Below are positions 6,516 to 8,295 of a DNA stretch of 8,295 nt, piece by piece. The notes below the pieces were generated by a model. It was not told the DNA's origin, searched no databases, and worked only from the letters and a program-made list of their open reading frames with translations. Both the position numbers and the translations under genes were made by a program. Source of the stretch: Planctomycetota bacterium (GTDB lineage: Bacteria; Planctomycetota; Phycisphaerae; Tepidisphaerales; Tepidisphaeraceae); contig JAKORQ010000599.1 of assembly GCA_029777755.1 (NCBI GenBank), forward strand, positions 1 through 8,295, written 5' to 3'. Within the stretch, counting starts at the first letter, position 1; each line of letters begins with the position of its first letter.

Positions 6516-6851
6516 ATGGCAAGTGAGAACGTGATTGAGTTTACTGACCAGAATTTCGAGCAGGAAGTCGTGAAGTCGGAAGTTCCGGTGCTCGTTGACT
6601 TCTGGGCGGAGTGGTGCATGCCATGCCGGATGCTCGCTCCCACGATCGAGAAACTGGCGAAGGAATACGAGGGCAAAGTCAAGGTCGGCAAGCTCGACAC
6701 CGACGCCAACCGCGATGTGTCGCTGAAGTTTGGTATCAGCGCCATCCCCACGGTCATCCTGTTCAAGGGTGGCGAAGTGGTGCAGCGTTTCGTCGGCCTG
6801 CGTCCTGAGAAGGATTTCAAGGCCGCGCTCGATGCTGCCGTTGCCGGCTAA
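6516..6851 (+). CDS. trxA: Thioredoxin with variant active site WCMPC
   Basis: 111 residues, a standard single-domain cytoplasmic thioredoxin that reduces protein disulfides using electrons from thioredoxin reductase. Visible family features are VLVDFWAEWCMPCRMLAP with the redox pair C34/C37, the buried aspartate D28, the cis-proline P78 in ISAIPTVILFKGG, and the glycine of RFVGL at 94. The residue between the cysteines and before the proline is methionine (CMPC) instead of the near-universal glycine (CGPC), which may alter redox potential or partner choice. The ATG at 6516 is preferred over the TTG just before it, because AAGGAG ends seven bases upstream. A promoter candidate precedes it and a strong terminator follows, so it is probably transcribed both alone and from the gene upstream. 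The reductase is not in the window. Confidence 0.96.
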   Translation: MASENVIEFTDQNFEQEVVKSEVPVLVDFWAEWCMPCRMLAPTIEKLAKEYEGKVKVGKLDTDANRDVSLKFGISAIPTVILFKGGEVVQRFVGLRPEKDFKAALDAAVAG

Positions 6852-6882
6852 GGCCCGGTCGTCGATCAGGAAACCAGTACAG

Positions 6883-6926
6883 GACTGCCAGCAACCCTGG
6901 AGTTGTTGGCAGTCTTTGTTTTTATT
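6883..6926 (+). terminator. Strong Rho-independent terminator after trxA
   Basis: GACTGCCAGCAAC (6883-6895) pairs with GTTGTTGGCAGTC (6902-6914) over a six-base loop. This makes a 13-bp stem with one G-U pair, followed by TTTGTTTTTATT. It lies 31 bases after the trxA stop codon and separates this unit from the Rrf2 unit. Confidence 0.92.
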
Positions 6927-6988
6927 GCTAATCTTTTTCTTGTGCCCCAACTCGGAAGCGCGAAGAGGAATACGCCTACCCGCTGCGG

Positions 6989-7017
6989 TTGACTCTCGCC
7001 AGTTAAAACTATAGCAT
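6989..7017 (+). promoter_or_regulatory. Candidate promoter of the Rrf2-DedA unit
   Basis: TTGACT (6989-6994), a 5/6 match to the -35 consensus, is followed after 17 bases by TAGCAT (7012-7017), a 4/6 match to the -10. The overlapping TATAGC at 7010 would have 15-base spacing. The region is more AT-rich than its surroundings and lies just before the GTG start at 7044. Confidence 0.4.
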
Positions 7018-7025
7018 TTCGATAG
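7009..7025 (+). promoter_or_regulatory. Imperfect 17-bp dyad over the -10 box, candidate Rrf2 operator
   Basis: CTATAGCATTTCGATAG is symmetric at six of eight pairs around a central T. It covers the proposed -10 box, so a bound dimer would block RNA polymerase. Rrf2-family regulators commonly bind dyads of about this size near their own promoters, so autoregulation is inferred. The right part of the dyad recurs inverted at the start codon (7050-7061). Confidence 0.4.
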
Positions 7026-7043
7026 GAAATTAAGGAAAACGAA

Positions 7044-7484
7044 GTGAAACTATCGAAACGCACAGAATACGGGCTGCGGGCGGTGGTGCACCTGGCGCGC
7101 CTGTGGCCTCATAACTATATACAGTCCAAGGATTTGGCACGCGAGGAGAACCTGCCAGCCAAGTTCCTGGAGGCGATCCTCCTTGCGCTGCGGCGCGGGG
7201 ATTTCCTGGAGAGCAAGGTCGGCAGCGGCGGTGGATACCGGCTATCGCGGTCGCCGCGGGACATTAAGGTTGGCGACATCGTTCGGCGACTGGAAGGTCG
7301 CCTAACGGTGAAGGACTACACGGCCACCCCGGATGACCTGTCGCCCGGGGAGGTCGCCGTTCGCCTGATTAACGAGAAGCTGACGGAATCTACGGACGAG
7401 GTGCTGGATAAGCTCACTGTGGAGGATCTCGCAGAGCAGGCGATGCGAGGTGGACATTCACAGCAATCCATGTATTACATCTAG
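7044..7484 (+). CDS. Rrf2-family winged-helix transcriptional regulator lacking cysteines
   Basis: 146 residues starting at GTG 7044, with AAGGA (7032-7036) seven bases upstream. The N-terminus MKLSKRTEYGLRAVVHLARL is the typical first helix of the family. DLAREENLPAKFLEAILLALRRGDFLESKVG (30-60) is the helix-turn-helix region, GSGGGYRLSR (60-69) the wing, and IKVGDIVRRLEG (74-85) the following helix. Members such as IscR and NsrR carry three cysteines after this point that hold an Fe-S cluster; this protein has no cysteine at all, so it cannot bind such a cluster in that way. It may sense something else, act through a partner, or bind DNA constitutively, as with other cluster-free members such as CymR. 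The C-terminal TVEDLAEQA fits the family. The DedA-family gene starts four bases after the stop, which makes it the obvious co-transcribed partner and possible target. Confidence 0.92.
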   Translation: MKLSKRTEYGLRAVVHLARLWPHNYIQSKDLAREENLPAKFLEAILLALRRGDFLESKVGSGGGYRLSRSPRDIKVGDIVRRLEGRLTVKDYTATPDDLSPGEVAVRLINEKLTESTDEVLDKLTVEDLAEQAMRGGHSQQSMYYI

Positions 7485-7488
7485 ACTA

Positions 7489-8205
7489 ATGGGATTGTTA
7501 ATTCTCGCGTCCGTCCTGTTTTCGGTTGAGAGATGGGTGCGGGCGGGCGGCTATTTCGTTCTGTTCGGGCTCTTGTTTGCCTGCGGAATGGGGTTGCCGC
7601 TGCCTGAAGACATTCCCTTGATCATCGGTGGGTTCCTCGTCGGCAATGGCACTCTGAACCTTGTCCTGGTATCGATCGCCTGCTGGACCGGCATCATCGG
7701 CGGCGACATTGTCCTGTATCACGTCGGCAAGCGCTATGGCCTGAACATCACTAAGGTGCCGCTCATAGGCAAGCATGTCACCGAGTCGCGCATCAGGCAG
7801 GCCGAGGTACTGTTTGAGCGGTACGGGATCTGGGTGGTGGCGATCGGGCGACTGTTTGCTGGTATCCGCGGGGCGATGGTAATAGCGGCCGGCACGATCC
7901 GGTATAACCTGGTCAAGTTCATTATCGCCGACGGGATCGCCGCCCTGGTCAGCGGCGGGCTGTTTGTGGCGCTTGGCTACTGGGTTGGCAAACACCTTGG
8001 CTCGGTGGAGCAACTGCAGGAGTTTCGCCAGGAGAAAATTGCCGGCATCGAGCACTGGCTGATGATCGGCCTGATCATGGCGGTGCTGGCGGCGGCCGGC
8101 TACTTCTGGTGGCGCAGACGAACCCACGAAAAGCCCAGCGAGAAGCTGCTGGACAAGACCGTCGCACATGTCGCAACGGCACACGAGCAACGCGAACGTG
8201 AATAA
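7489..8205 (+). CDS. DedA-family (VTT domain) integral membrane protein
   Basis: 238 residues from ATG 7489. The family, related to eukaryotic VMP1/TMEM41B, includes proteins implicated in lipid-carrier or phospholipid flipping and in membrane-potential homeostasis. Seen here are a hydrophobic N-terminus, the re-entrant segment with GMGLPLPEDIPLIIGGFLVG (E40), GGDIVLYHVGKRYG (D73), and the signature GRLFAGIRGAMVIAAG. In that signature R121 and R127 have the six-residue spacing of the essential arginines of E. coli YqjA; the usual proline of RFxPGxR is alanine (A124). Further helices follow (about 143-165 and 190-210), then a charged cytoplasmic tail rich in K, E, H and R. No ribosome site precedes the ATG; it lies four bases after the Rrf2 stop, so translation is probably coupled. 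An in-frame GTG at 7450, overlapping the regulator by 35 bases, is a less likely start because it adds polar residues before the membrane segment. Confidence 0.92.
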   Translation: MGLLILASVLFSVERWVRAGGYFVLFGLLFACGMGLPLPEDIPLIIGGFLVGNGTLNLVLVSIACWTGIIGGDIVLYHVGKRYGLNITKVPLIGKHVTESRIRQAEVLFERYGIWVVAIGRLFAGIRGAMVIAAGTIRYNLVKFIIADGIAALVSGGLFVALGYWVGKHLGSVEQLQEFRQEKIAGIEHWLMIGLIMAVLAAAGYFWWRRRTHEKPSEKLLDKTVAHVATAHEQRERE

Positions 8206-8295
8206 CGTACCGACGAGAATATTAAGGGCGCGCTGGGTCGCCCCGATCAGCTCGCCAGTCATCGAGAATGGCGCGATCCTCTTGCACGATGGCAC
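8168..8295 (+). CDS. N-terminal start of an amidohydrolase-like protein (3' end outside the window)
   Basis: A frame different from dedA is open to the window edge and reads, from residue 15, RILRARWVAPISSPVIENGA followed by ILLHDG. This matches the opening beta-strands of metal-dependent amidohydrolases of the cytosine deaminase/chlorohydrolase type, which begin with a pattern like ARWVLP...IENGAVLVEDG before the metal-binding HxH motif. The metal ligands lie outside the window, so activity and substrate (deaminase, dihydroorotase-like or imidazolonepropionase-like) cannot be decided. Two starts are possible: ATG 8168, overlapping dedA by 38 bases, or GTG 8198, overlapping by 8. Neither has a strong ribosome site, and the second puts the conserved strand closer to the N-terminus, as is usual. 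The overlap indicates transcription with dedA and the Rrf2 regulator. Confidence 0.68.
   Translation, partial: MSQRHTSNANVNNVPTRILRARWVAPISSPVIENGAILLHDG

Noticed and set aside
7498..8295. A 265-codon open frame on the - strand across dedA
   Set aside because: Antisense to clear DedA motifs and to the amidohydrolase start; the polar, low-complexity translation matches no family.

Overview
The window is GC-rich, tightly packed bacterial DNA with long coding regions and short, more AT-rich gaps. It encodes an outer-membrane factor and an RND pump, so the cell has two membranes. The 92-residue coiled-coil protein resembles small conserved proteins I associate with Planctomycetes (Phycisphaerae-like lineages), but that placement is from memory and only tentative. 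I see no transposase, integrase, CRISPR array, tRNA or rRNA.

Left part (1-4006, + strand): the 3' end of a TolC-family outer-membrane factor gene, then a complete HAE1/AcrB-type RND transporter gene 18 bases later. Together they form part of a tripartite efflux operon whose periplasmic adaptor is not in view and probably lies upstream. A 363-base gene-free stretch follows (4007-4369). It holds hairpins and a very strong terminator facing the - strand.

Middle part (4370-5868, - strand): a MEMO/AmmeMemoRadiSam-B family protein gene (5868 to 4978), then a 329-base gap, then the small coiled-coil protein gene (4648 to 4370). The gap holds a 70% AT stretch beside three DnaA-box-like 9-mers spaced 11-12 bases apart. 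This looks like an origin or a DnaA-controlled site and is the most unusual non-coding feature here.

Right part (5956-8295, + strand): a 166-residue protein with a Pro/Ala-rich N-terminus and two membrane helices, then a thioredoxin gene with the variant active site WCMPC, its own likely promoter and a strong terminator. A second unit follows: a cysteine-free Rrf2-family regulator, a DedA-family membrane protein whose gene starts 4 bases after the regulator's stop, and the first codons of an amidohydrolase-like gene overlapping the end of dedA. The Rrf2 promoter carries a 17-bp dyad over its -10 box and a second matching arm at the start codon, which suggests autoregulation.

Most of the window is ordinary housekeeping and transport. 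I found no clear multi-gene novel system. The best leads are the DnaA-box cluster, the cysteine-free Rrf2-DedA unit with its operator or hairpin, the small coiled-coil gene, and the likely leaderless start of the MEMO gene.
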